Source of the DNA: Anoplopoma fimbria
Lineage: Eukaryota; Chordata; Actinopteri; Perciformes; Anoplopomatidae
NCBI RefSeq assembly: GCF_027596085.1
Contig: NC_072467.1
Location: 2,591,361-2,655,360, forward strand
Length of the DNA: 64,000 bases
Direction: 5' to 3'
The notes under the pieces were generated by a model, which saw only the letters and a program-made list of their open reading frames with translations, had not been told where the DNA came from and did not search any database. Positions 16,201-26,900 of this stretch are shown in pieces. The translations under genes were made by a program, and so were the position numbers. The number at the start of each line of letters is the position of its first letter. Within the stretch, counting starts at the first letter, position 1.

Positions 16201-18020
16201 GGTGCAGATTGTAGGTTTAATACCTGTTGCATCCACTTAACAATCATGGTGTCTGTACATAATGTACTATCAAGTTGTTAAATATGATATGTTTTGCTCT
16301 GCTCATTTATTTATGTATTCAATTATTGGTCATTCGTTTCTTGGTTGACTAAGAAATCTCAGTCCATTACTCGTTTCTGAATTGTCTTTTTAAGAACAAT
16401 AAGCTAATTGTTAGTCATTACACTTCTGGCAACACAATAGTCACAAGTAAGCTTTGGTCTTTAATAATAGATATTTAGAGATACTTGTGCATGAACGTAA
16501 TCATTAGCTAAGTTAAAATTTATACTAGAGAAACTAATTATACAACCGATGTTTTGTTTACGGATAACCACTTATTTCTTCAGTTAGGACCTATATATTC
16601 CTTATTCTATATACAAAATATCAGATTTTAATTACCAAGTCAATGCTTAGTCAATCAATGGATTAGTCAATTGACAACTATTTTGGTTGCAAAAATACCA
16701 ACCACTCTCTGGTTTCTTTGCAAATGCAAGGATTCACTAATATTCTCCGTTTTGTATCACTATAAAAATGAATGTCTTTGTGTTTTGGGCTGTTTGTTAT
16801 AATATAGAAGCAATGAACTCGTCATCTTGAGCTCTGACAAATTGTGGTGCCATTTCTGCCTAATTTTCTTACATTTTATAGACTTAACGATTCAATCAAT
16901 AGCGAAAAATAATGATTAGCTGCCAGCCTACAGCCCTAATTCTCATCACAAAGGCACATTTTATCAGTTTGACTGCACCACCAATCTAAATGAGGTTAGG
17001 TTTCTTCTCCTCAATAGCCTTTTATCGTCGAGCCTTTGCTAGCGGCCATATATTGCCCTTTGGATAATGTAGTTTTAGTGTCCGATCAATCAACAGTCTG
17101 TTTGATTGCTAATTATTTGAATGAGTTTTACCTGGGATTTAACATTTCCATGGGGAAGTGACAATATATGTATAAGAAACAGCTTTCCAGAGAGATTTCT
17201 ATAGACACATAAGGCAGACCGTGTGCTCCACATGCAGTGACAGTTAAAGGTGACATAATTTAACAATAACACATCTCCATAAATCCAGTATATTATCTTA
17301 TCACGTTTAATGGTTTGCTTTCTCAGCTCTGACATCACCTGTCAAACCTGACATTGTTTTGACATTTCCATACACTGAATATGGTGCAATGTAAGTTTTC
17401 ATTTGCATCTGTCTTGATGGTCACAGACTGATCCTCTTTTCCAACAGATGGCGCTTGTTATGAGCTCTGATATGAAACCTCAAATCATGACACAAACGCA
17501 CATGGCATTATGAGGACAACCGAACCTGTCATTAAATGTGAGCTTTATGGACAGCTCGCTTATTGGACTAATTACACGCTGTCATGCAGTTGGGATTTAA
17601 AAGTGTGTAAATCTGTTTTTGTCCTGTTGCACTGCCCTGAAGAAGATATATCCTTTTTTTTATTCCATGTCAGATAGAAGTGTAGCCTCAACGCTATTTC
17701 TGGTTGGGAGTAGCTGATAAATGCTGACAATGTGATGCATTAAATAGTGCTACATACTTCAATATTTATAAAATATTGAATGCAGTTTTTATGCGTAATT
17801 CTCGAGTGACACTAGCAAATCCATCACGTTCTTAATATTGCAGAAATCAAGCAAATCTCCTGATTGTACATCTGAAAAATATACATATTTTAGGACATAG
17901 AAATAGAGTTTGAAACCCCTTTCTGCAACACATAAACTGGCAATACTCATGCGTAAAATGCAACATTGATTAAAAATTCTAAATAAGTCTCTTAAGATGA
18001 ACCAACCTGGGCGGCTGCAT
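8029..18020 (-). CDS. rgma: Repulsive guidance molecule A, complete (four coding exons, 450 aa)
   Basis: GPI-anchored surface protein that binds neogenin for axon repulsion and acts as a BMP co-receptor. Coding exons in order: 18020-18007, 13926-13811, 11553-11036, 8733-8029 (TAG at 8031-8029). Intron phases are 2, 1 and 0, with GT-AG at every junction. The start is the ATG of MQPP in the first exon, which joins to give [20 protein letters not shown], close to the human long N-terminus. Residues about 27-47 form a hydrophobic signal segment. [11 protein letters not shown] begins the mature N-RGM domain. An RGD is at 89-91. The autocleavage site FGDPH (Asp169-Pro170) starts the partial von Willebrand D-like domain. 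N-glycosylation sites are N109, N160 and N387. Residues 428-450 are hydrophobic after SNAG (419-422), a plausible GPI signal. An unusual run of six prolines lies at 126-131. The length equals the human protein. Confidence 0.97.
8734..11035 (-). other. rgma: rgma intron 3
   Basis: GT-AG intron of 2.3 kb. The block around 8,960-9,300 is GC-richer than the rest, has no repeat signature and looks like possible regulatory DNA. A dispersed repeat copy occupies about 10,660-10,935. No coding sequence is seen. Confidence 0.85.
10660..10935 (+). repeat. Dispersed fish repeat, copy 1 (family A)
   Basis: Carries the diagnostic order of the family: ATTGCTTTTCTTTGTCTTAT, GTAAACTGAACATTTTGAGG, TTTGGACTGTTGGTCAGACA and AAATTGTGATGGACATT. 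Other copies are at 14755-15110 (-), 16640-16945 (+), 20798-20985 (+) and 31938-32172 (+). These blocks recur widely in percomorph genomes. I do not assert a class name. Confidence 0.75.
13159..13263. repeat. (TA)n/(CA)n compound microsatellite
   Basis: About 105 bp of TA repeats interrupted by two short ACACA segments. The strand-symmetric tract produces a meaningless Tyr/Ile open frame on the minus strand. Confidence 0.95.
13495..13720 (+). mobile_element. Possible 3' tail of a non-LTR retrotransposon
   Basis: A T-rich stretch leads to CTCTGCTGCTGTAAGCCTGA, then AATAAAGG and a short tandem tail of TTATC units (ATTATCTTATCTTATCTTA). A Gln-free T-rich 3' UTR, AATAAA and a simple-repeat tail are typical of 5'-truncated fish LINE copies. 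No reverse transcriptase sequence is present. Confidence 0.45.
14755..15110 (-). repeat. Dispersed fish repeat, copy 2 (family A), nearly full length
   Basis: Reads in the opposite orientation to copy 1. It is bounded by ACTATTTTCATTATCGATTT on one side and CAATTATCAAAATAGCTGCA with a TTTTCTGTTGATTGAC segment on the other. The AT-rich, AATCGATT-like ends flank a diverged body. Confidence 0.7.
16640..16945 (+). repeat. Dispersed fish repeat, copy 3 (family A)
   Basis: Starts near GATTAGTCAATTGACAACTA and ends with ACATTTTATAGACTTAACGA followed by AATAATGATTAGCTG. The middle has AATGTCTTTGTGTTTTGGGC, matching the body of the other copies. Confidence 0.7.
18007..18020 (-). CDS. rgma: rgma coding exon 1: 14 coding bases (MQPP plus two bases of Arg)
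   Basis: The minus strand reads ATGCAGCCGCCCAG followed by the donor GTTGGT. Joined to the acceptor CCAG at 13930-13927 it yields MQPP-R-ER, preserving the start known from mammalian RGMA isoform 1. Automatic gene finders would probably miss it and start at a later Met in exon 2 (residue 17 or 19). Confidence 0.9.
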
Positions 18021-18500
18021 GGAGTCCTGCACAAACCCGGAGGACAGAGAGAGAGAGACACAGAGACACACAGAGAGAGAGAGAGACTCCTAAAGAATCT
18101 CCCCTTAATAAAACCCAACTCTGTGTCACTGTAATCCCAAATCAAACGCACTCAGCTGCTTTCTGAGTGTTAAATCCACCAATCTGTGCATGATGTCCAC
18201 CGATCTTCTTCTCGGTAAAAATGAAAGTGTTTTTTTTTTTTCTTCTTTTTTAGTTTGGATTCATTTGAAAAAAAGACACTTCTCGCACCCAAAGAGGGGG
18301 CTTAGATCTCTACAGCCACAGCTAAACTCATTGGACTATCGGTCGGTCGTGAAAGGAGACATTAAGTCCAGTAATTGTCCCCATAGGCGCGTTGAATCCA
18401 AATTGTTAGTTATGGTCGACGAGGAAAAAGAAAAGCCCTGAGGGCGAAGCTGCTGCTGCTGCTGCTGCTGCTGTCTGGATGTTGTGAAATGGCTAGTTAG
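18021..18500 (-). promoter_or_regulatory. rgma: rgma 5' leader and probable promoter region
   Basis: Upstream of the MQPP start the minus strand has a CT-rich tract (plus-strand GAGA at 18046-18086), a potential 21-codon upstream reading frame (start 18191, stop 18128-18126), and a (CAG)8 tract at 18473-18450. I could not identify a TATA box or pinpoint the transcription start, so whether these elements are transcribed is inference. Confidence 0.45.
18450..18473 (-). repeat. (CTG)8 / (CAG)8 trinucleotide tract
   Basis: Eight perfect CTG units on the plus strand, CAG on the rgma sense strand, about 430 bp upstream of the rgma start codon. Confidence 0.9.
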
Positions 18501-18570
18501 AAAGTGTGAGGAGACAATGATCTGCTCTGCATGACGCCTCTGGGAGCCCCAAATCTCAGCTGTGGACACC

Positions 18571-18573
<3 letters not shown>

Positions 18574-18602
<29 letters not shown>
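18574..18602. repeat. T29 homopolymer
   Basis: Uninterrupted T run on the plus strand (A29 on the minus). No target-site duplication or gene body was recognised beside it, so it is listed only as low-complexity sequence. Confidence 0.9.
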
Positions 18603-18606
<4 letters not shown>

Positions 18607-18659
18607 CAAGTAGTTGTTCTCTCTGTGGGAGATGGCACTCCTCAGATTGAGGTTGAAAA

Positions 18660-20390
18660 ACAGTAAATTGTACAATGTTTATGTTAAAGCAACTGAAAGT
18701 AAATCCATGTAATGCATCTAACTTGCATCACATGTCATTTCCATGATAGTCATATGTGCCCTATTTTCACCTTTTGGCAACACAAGAGGGGCGACATTTA
18801 AAACTGGACAGAATGGCTATTTCATTTGCACATGGGTTTTGTATTTTGTGTTTTTGTGTTCGAATCTACACAGATTTTTCCAACAAATACCCACCAATTG
18901 TTAGATCTACTGCCTCACCAGATAACCTTTAGCAGACCCTCATCTCTGTAAATCACAGGTTGGAAAAAAGACAAATCCATAATAATCAGGATTTAAAGAG
19001 GATCAGATGGACAAACACTTTGCAGCAGGGAGGAGGGGGGGTGCTCAAAGGCAGAGAGGGTTGCATGGAGGCTGCACCTGTGTTTTAGGATCAGACTGCA
19101 AGCAGGAAAACACCACCACAACCCCCCCAAACCCCACCCCTCCCCTTTCCTCTTCAGCTTTTCCAGTCTCCACTCTGTACAACATAACTGGTTCTCTCTG
19201 CTCCAGTTTTCGTCTGATCGGGAACATCCATCACACCAAGGAGGGCAGAGATTTACAGTGGGCTATCTGTCTCGTGTTCTTACTGTCTGCCAGGTTGAGA
19301 ATTGACATGCAGACTTATAGTTAAAACCCCTGTGATTTCACCTTCCATTAACGCTGATGCTGTAGACGTTGTTAGCATGCAGCTACCGGACAGAGCTGTC
19401 ACATTACATCATCCCTTTGTGCATCCAGCAATAATCTGACCCCTGTATTCCACTCGTTTACTATCACATCCCAGTCCTGCCCTCTCCAGATGGTCACTGA
19501 GAGGCAGCATATTTTACATTGAAGTAACATAAGAACATGAAAGAGTGACACCCCGGTGTGAAAAGAATGGTTTTAGAGGTGCCGGATGCCGGCCACATCT
19601 CAAACACAGCTGGTGGAGTCGCTGCCTTGCTGAGGTATTATGGCGAGTGAACACAACGGATCTGCTTTACATATCACCAGATTAGTAAAACTATTTCATG
19701 TTTTTGTTCAGTGTCTGCTTCATTTCACAGAAGAAATCAGTGACAGAAAGCCATGTAACTATATTACAGGTTGATATGAAATAAGCCTTCAGTAAAGCCT
19801 ACCCTCGGGGCTCTCTGTGATTTCCTTTATTAGGCTGTGATTTAATCCATTATTAAGAATCTGTTAAAATCAAGTTGCCACAGCAAATAAAACTGAAACT
19901 ATATAGATGTAGAAACAGAAGACACCTCTTTCAGAGAGCATCAAATATCTGTGAGACCAATGCAAAAAAGATTACAAGCTTTTGGATCCTGGCAGAGGCA
20001 TTTATTTTTGAAAACCGTGTGATATAGATTGAAAATATTTAATCAGAGAAGACTAGCTTACCTATTGATTTTACACAAACTTTCCTGAGACACTGAATTA
20101 TAGGAAGTTGCTACAAGAGTTCTGCAACATGATAAATCGTAAATCGCAAACTGTAGGTCCAACAAACGCATTCAAATCTTGCTTCACTTTCTGGTCATCA
20201 GATCATCACATGCTGTACTTCCCAAGCACTGTAGGATCAAAAGTTCACCGTTGTTTTCTTATTAAAGGACATTCATGATTTCAGATAATAAGGGTTATTA
20301 TCTACATGAGAAATGTCTCTCAAATGTTGAGACGACAGTATGAAAGACATGCAGGATATAGTCATTGATTGCAGTATTTTTGAGTCAGTA
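18660..20390. other. Upstream flank of rgma without recognised genes
   Basis: AT-rich DNA with scattered GC-richer patches (about 19,010-19,330). Open frames on both strands at 19007-19324 overlap each other and have no domain, so I treat them as chance. Confidence 0.6.
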
Positions 20391-20392
20391 AA

Positions 20393-20475
20393 CATTACAT
20401 TACATTACATTACAGTCATTTAGCAGACGCTTTTTTCCAAAGCGACTTACAATAAGTGTATTCAACATAGGTATT
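20393..20475 (+). repeat. Fragment of a common fish repeat (TTAGCAGACGCTTTT motif)
   Basis: Tandem ACATT units followed by AGTCATTTAGCAGACGCTTT and CCAAAGCGACTTACAATAAG. This pair of blocks is a highly recurrent end sequence of a dispersed repeat in many teleosts. Only an end fragment is present. Confidence 0.75.
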
Positions 20476-20797
20476 CAAACATCGTGTGCTCTTACTGACC
20501 TTCCTGTTGCCTTTTGAACTCACGCAGCATAATAATTAGCTTGCCACAGTGCGTCGGGCCTCTTTATTCCAAGGTGTCACACTGCATTATGTTTGGGGCG
20601 CTCCCAAAATATTTGATTTTCGTGTATGCTTGAGATTAAAGACACATTATCTTGTGATCATTGTCTCAAAACAAAAATAATAATAAATATATATATATAT
20701 ATAAATCAACAAAAAATATAAAATAAAAGATATAAATATATTATTTGGACTTGATCATAATTTCATGTAAGTAATCTGTACGAGAGAGATAAAAAGA

Positions 20798-20985
20798 GAA
20801 TTTCATCAATTGATTACAGCAATTATTTTGATGATCAATTAACCGTATACGTCATATCTAGTTCCAATTTCATCTTCAGATTTTCTGCTTTTCGTTGCCT
20901 TATCTGGTAATAATGTAATATTATAATTTATGTTATGTTATGTAATTTTGGTCAGACAAGACATTTTATGGCATTTATAAACCAA
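20798..20985 (+). repeat. Dispersed fish repeat, copy 4 (family A), partial and diverged
   Basis: Contains ATTTTGATGATCAATTAACC, TCAGATTTTCTGCTTTTCGT and GGTCAGACAAGACATTTTAT in the family order. Confidence 0.6.
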
Positions 20986-20989
20986 ACAG

Positions 20990-23900
20990 TGAATCCATTT
21001 ACCAAGAACATAATAGTTAGTTGCCGCTTTTAATCTGCAATTATAACAGCTGATTACATTTGAAATGAAAGGAACCAAACTCTCAATTTGTTTTCTCCAT
21101 AATTACAGCATAAAAGACCAAAAGTAGTTGAGAAGTTATTTAGTTTTAAAGGGATATTTAAGATTTCCACGAAACCTGTAGTGTTGCAACCAAAAGGCTG
21201 TATTATCTGCTTTGATTTTAGATTTATGTTTTTTCTTCTCAAAGCTGCCAAATTAATCAGGTTAAACATTTTTTGAAATAAAGATACATAGAATATATGA
21301 CTTTATACAATACATTTTCAGCATTTATATGCTTACACTACTGTGCCATAACATACTGTAGCATATATAATGCTTTGAGTGTGGTTTATCAGAGAAAGCG
21401 TTCTGCCATTTTGACTCAAAACAGGATTTCTAACAACAGCAGCAAATGCTAATGTCTATCTGCCGCTTTTATTGTATTCTCACATCATAATATGTGTGAC
21501 ATAATATCCATTTATGTATAAGCCATGCATACTGTATATGCACATCCCTCATTGTGGACTATTGTATTGCTTGCATGGTATTATAAACTAAAACATATCT
21601 TGTAGACCCCACTGAGTTAATCGCAATTCTTTGTGTTAAAACTGACCTGTTAATGCCAAAGGTTTCTCCTCTTCTGAACCAGTGAGAGTCCCTTGGTATT
21701 CAGTGAAAATACAAATAAGAAGTATGCTTCATGTACACAATTGACATTTATAAAGAGGGGGTAGTGCATCCACCAGCACAGTCTTTGGTAATAAGGTGTG
21801 AGCATGAATTCTAAAAATTCCATTAAGAGCTGATATGTGCGGCTCCGACACTGTGTGGAATTACTTCCACAGTCAGTAACAATATGAACGCTTGCAAATT
21901 GGCCTGTTCGTGCACACAGAGGAATGGACTTGAATGTGCAAACCCTCATTACAGAATCTCCTTTCTCATTTAAAGCAGAAGAGAACAGTTTCTTCTTTCT
22001 TTTTCTCTTTCCTTCTAAAGCCAGACTGCATCCAGCGAGAATTATGCACACTGTTTAATTCTAGACATGGACCGAACCAGACAGAGTGTACAGACGGCAA
22101 GACAAATAATTAGCTCCGCTGCTAAACACAACTGAACACATCAAGCCAAATTTTTGTGAGCACCATTAGTGAATAAATAACTGTTTTAGACCATCAATGA
22201 TCATTACAATTTATTCCCCTCACAGGGTTAAAAAAACAGACAAACATGATGCTGGTGAGAAGCCGTGACTCCATTAACATGCAAGATGCCATAAGTGCAT
22301 GCAAGACAACTGAGGCTTATCTTACAAAAACAGCTGCCTTTTTTAATTTCCTGCTTCTGAAATTCTGTGCAAAAAGTGAAGGACTTGGTTGATGAACAGA
22401 AAAATAGATAATGTTTTTCTCCATACAGTGTGAAAAGCCTTTCCAGCTGTTTAATTTATAGTAATTCTCAATTAATCAGTCTCAGAAATAATAAGCAATT
22501 TTGGAATTTAGCCTTCATTTGTCTATACTGCCATAAAAACAATGTTTTTTTCCTGTGCATTTTACATAGACCATGAAAATAGGTGCTCTAATTATTACTT
22601 TAAGTAAACAACAATTAAAATTGGAAATTGCATGGATCAAATAATTTTTTTGGACTATTGATATAATAATGTTTAACATTTCTAAAAATATTGTAGTCTT
22701 GTCTGTCACAGCTGTATTAACGCTTTCTGTAAGTACTCGTCTAGTAGAAATATTAGGACATTTTCTTTAACGTCCGATCAGAACCAGTATTTCCCCTACA
22801 TCTAAACTCTGGTTATCCATCGTTGACCCGTGTCACTGACAGAAATAGGAGCACAGACAAAGTGTAGACCTAATAACAACAAACATATTCAAAGTCTCTT
22901 TGCTTCTTCTGCTTGGTTGTTGAACTTGACTAGAGTTATGCAGTGTTGTCCTGTATGCACAGCTGCAGGTGCTACGTCCTGCTCTTCCTTTTGTCCAATT
23001 TTGTCACAATAGCTGCAGAGGAAAGCTCAAGTTTTGTAGTTGCCAGAAAATTATTGGCAGCCCCAAAAACACTTTGCAGCCTTCATGCTCTGCTGATAGG
23101 AACGGGAATCGGGCTGACTCTTTAAGCTGCACGGAGAATCTGATGCATAGAGTGTGTCCTGTTGCCTTAATGTTTATCATATAAATAAACTTCACAATGC
23201 TGGAATCCAATATGAAACAATCTTAAATGAATTTCTAACTAGTCTAGCCAGTCAATCTTCAGCATTATAGAACTCTTTGCCTGCAAGTTTCTCATTGTTC
23301 ACCTTTAGCCCGACTGTTTCTAGCTCTCTCTCTCCCTTTATTACTTTGACCACACACATTGACTTTAAAGTAGCCTTCCCCAGCCAGGAGAGCTGCTCCC
23401 ACCAATCCCTCACCTCGCTCCATTTAACATTTTAATACACTAATTCCTTTAAAATTAGTATTATTTCAAGCAAATGTGATCATTATTGCATGTAAAACTT
23501 TGGAGTCATTCCCTTCTCATATCTCTGCAGTAAAGTATTTCATTTGCAACATAAATTGGCAGTCCTATTTTTAAACGATTTTCACGGGTCAGTTGCTGGA
23601 TAGATTTTTAGAACAATCTCTCCAACAGCGTAATTGTATCCTCGGTGGGTGGAGGGAAATTAATTTGCAATTCTAGGGCACTAGAAAATGATCATTTTCA
23701 TGCTGAAATATTTATAGTCTCCCTAAAACTGTTTGAGAGTGGAATTCAGTGGTGGCTGAAAAAACAGATGAATCTGAAACTCATTAGGATTTATGCTATC
23801 TCCTCAGCAGGACAAAGAGGAGCTATTTCCCCTCAGATTCTCCAAAACCTTTCCAAATCCCTCTTGTATTGTTGCTGAAGACAGCAGGACCACAGCACTA

Positions 23901-26900
23901 CTAAATGTCACCCATGTTCATATCCCTGTGCAGCCATGTAGCCCACTCCATCTTTGTAAAGTGTGCGGTTGTTCATTAATGAGCTGAGCAAATGTCAGGT
24001 CTTTGGGTTCAGATTAATTGAAGAGCCCACGGATGTCTAATTACAGCAGAAAGACTTACAGATATCCCCAGCCCTCAGAGACAGGGGACCGTTTCCCCCC
24101 AGGGCTAAATGATGTTATTGATCATCATATGTTAAATGATACTGTAATTTCTCTGTCTCGGCTGTAGCAATAGAAGCAGGTTAATTGGATCAGACCCTAA
24201 AGAGGGGGAAAAAAGAAAAACATTGGTGCTGAACAAGCTATAAAGGTTGGATATTTTATGCCATAGCTCGAGGATTGTGCTTTATATGCAATGAGGTTAA
24301 TTAACAGTTGAATGGTTGTGAAGCTCCACATTCCTTGTGGTGGTGATGGCGCCTGGTGTTTGGTCAGGTGTTTGTCGAACACTGGTATGGAGATGGAGGC
24401 TGTTGATGTTTTACTGACGGCTCTTCATGACGAGCGCCTCACACAGAAGAGCTAGCCTGAAAAGTAGTGAAACAGGAGGAGACTCGAGCCCCAAATAACA
24501 TCAGTGAGTCATAGTTGCCTCCAGGCCACGTTAACTTTATCTCCTCCGAGTACTCTGTCTCAACACGCAGGCTAGGCCTCTCACCAGTAACTTTAATTAA
24601 AGCTAGAGTAGGAGTCACCGCATATTTAACCTCATCGTAATATGTCTGCACAACTGTACAATTTGGCCAGCTTGCCCAAACTGCATAGTGATGTTATAAG
24701 TCAAGATTTAGATTTATCTGATTAAAAGCTTTATTTAGATAAGGTGCAACCATTGTATGAATACAACTGAAATTATTTGAGCAAATGTTTTACAACCTCC
24801 ACTTTTCATGTGATAGTTACTTTACACTTTGTATGGAAAAGAGTAAAAGTGAATGGTGGTTTTCATGACAGATATAGGAAAAGTCTAATCAGTCTGCATG
24901 CCTCTACTTGCCTATGTATTGTCTACCTTTCTTTTCATTTGTGCCAATCAAAGCAAACCATGGAACAAATATACCTTTTGTTGATGAAATGATACGACAA
25001 ATGACGTATTAGGTAAAATAGGTTGTCTTTTATGAAGAGCTATCCCGTGTCCTGACAGAGAGTTATTTTAACTGACAAGGCACGTAAATCAGCGTTGGCT
25101 GTAAAAAGAAATAAGAAAGCCGAATAATCTGAATTAGAAGCATTTTAAAACCCATTTTAAATCAGCTGTTCAGAAGGGTGTGATATACTGTAGAGTGAGC
25201 AACGTCGGTATAGATATGTACCATCAAACAAACAAAAAATCCCTGTGCTGCTATTAGACAGCATGCACTTTTCTCGACCCTTGCAGCCATTGAGACATTG
25301 AGCTGACAAATTAGCTTGGAGGGGAGGAAAAGCATCCAAAAAGGCATGTAGGTACAGTAACTGAGAATATCCATGACAGGAAACTGTGATATCATCGCAT
25401 CATCGGTTAAAGGCACACTATGAATAAAGTAGCTCACCCCACATTTAAAAAAATCTGACATTATGTTTTTTCTTTAATAAAAAAAAAAGATCGAGTGCCA
25501 TGATACCAAAATCCGGATGGTGGAAATAAAACTACCCTGAAGCCTCAGTCGACAGGTCTTTGCCAGTGGCAGAGTCCAATGCTGCTGCCTCTTGTTAGTT
25601 GGCTAGAAGCATCCAGCCGTCCACTTAGCACACAGCTATTATGTCCAGCACCCTGAAAGGAGCTGGAGCTGCCACTTCAGCTTTACTGCAGGTGTGAGGA
25701 GCCAGGGAGCCAGGGAAGGGTCTGTAAATGAGCTCTTTGTACTTCTGAGCTCGAAATGCAAGCAATTTGTTTTTCTGTGCACTAGCTGAACAAGAACATG
25801 AAAATAAGATTCCTTTTAATCTCTGATTAAATATCTTAGCCCTATGAGTTAAGCAAGACTTGAGAGATATTGCATGAATAATCTCTGTGATGACTTTGTT
25901 GTGCTTTCGAGGGTAGTCAGGGTTTCCAGTTGCCATAAACTGAACAATCAAGCAGCACAGAAGAGAGGAGTTGGTGACAGATAAGACTACATTCCTGCAA
26001 TGGAGGAAAACACTTGGCCTTCCTGTTCCCTCTAAATATCAAACCACACCTGGGTGAGCTCAAGGGCCAGGAGTCCAAGTATAACTGGTTTCCACAGCCT
26101 CAGGGCCCTTTACACTCTGACAATAACACTGCCATGCAAAACGCTGGCTCCCTTAGTCGTTTTTAATGAGACCCACTGCGTTGGCACAACAGGGGTTCAT
26201 GGGGAAAAAGCCTCGGGCAAAAGAACACCACAGGGTGGCACACCTGAAAAGTTAAAAAAGCAGTGCCGTGTCATTGTGCAACACAATGCCCTGAATACTG
26301 GTAATACCTCATGGTACATTACTTGTAACATTAAGATTGAGAGGGAAATTATTGCTGCCGTGATTAGCTTCTCCAAGTTGTGCAATCTATAAACCACTCT
26401 GCAGTGTTTTTACTTTTGATAAACCTTTACTTGACTTGTGGGTCCAGATATTAGCTTGTACTTGCACCTTGCAGCAACACGCCAACCCCAGTGCAGGACC
26501 TTGGTTTGATTTGCCATAGTGAAAGCCTGAGAAGTGAGCATTGAAGTGAGCATTCAACCTCAATCCTCACAAATGGCTTTCAGCAGCCCGCAGACTTCAT
26601 CTAAGGAGTGACTTGTAATGCTGCATTCACACAATATCACGATGTCAGATCGGGGGAGACCAGGACAAGAAAAATAACCTTAATTTGTGAGTGTTCATGC
26701 ATTACTCCAAAATAGCCACCCCACTATTAGCCATGTTACATTAGCTTCTTTTGTTGTGTCACATAATTGCGTGTAATGAGATACAAATAATTAGTGTTTT
26801 GCCCCTTTCAAATTAGCTTAATTGATTGTGTTAGTGTTTAAATGTAACTGCCAGTGATCGAGACCTTACTGGCATGTTGCCAGGGTTTGTTGGCACGACT

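Larger units (their letters stand above)
13927..18006 (-). other. rgma: rgma intron 1
   Basis: GT-AG intron of 4.08 kb. It contains two copies of repeat family A (14755-15110 and 16640-16945). No coding sequence is recognised elsewhere in it. Confidence 0.85.

Noticed and set aside
18336..18638. Frame with poly-Lys and poly-Gln on the minus strand above rgma
   Set aside because: Created by the A29 and CAG tracts in non-coding leader or promoter sequence.
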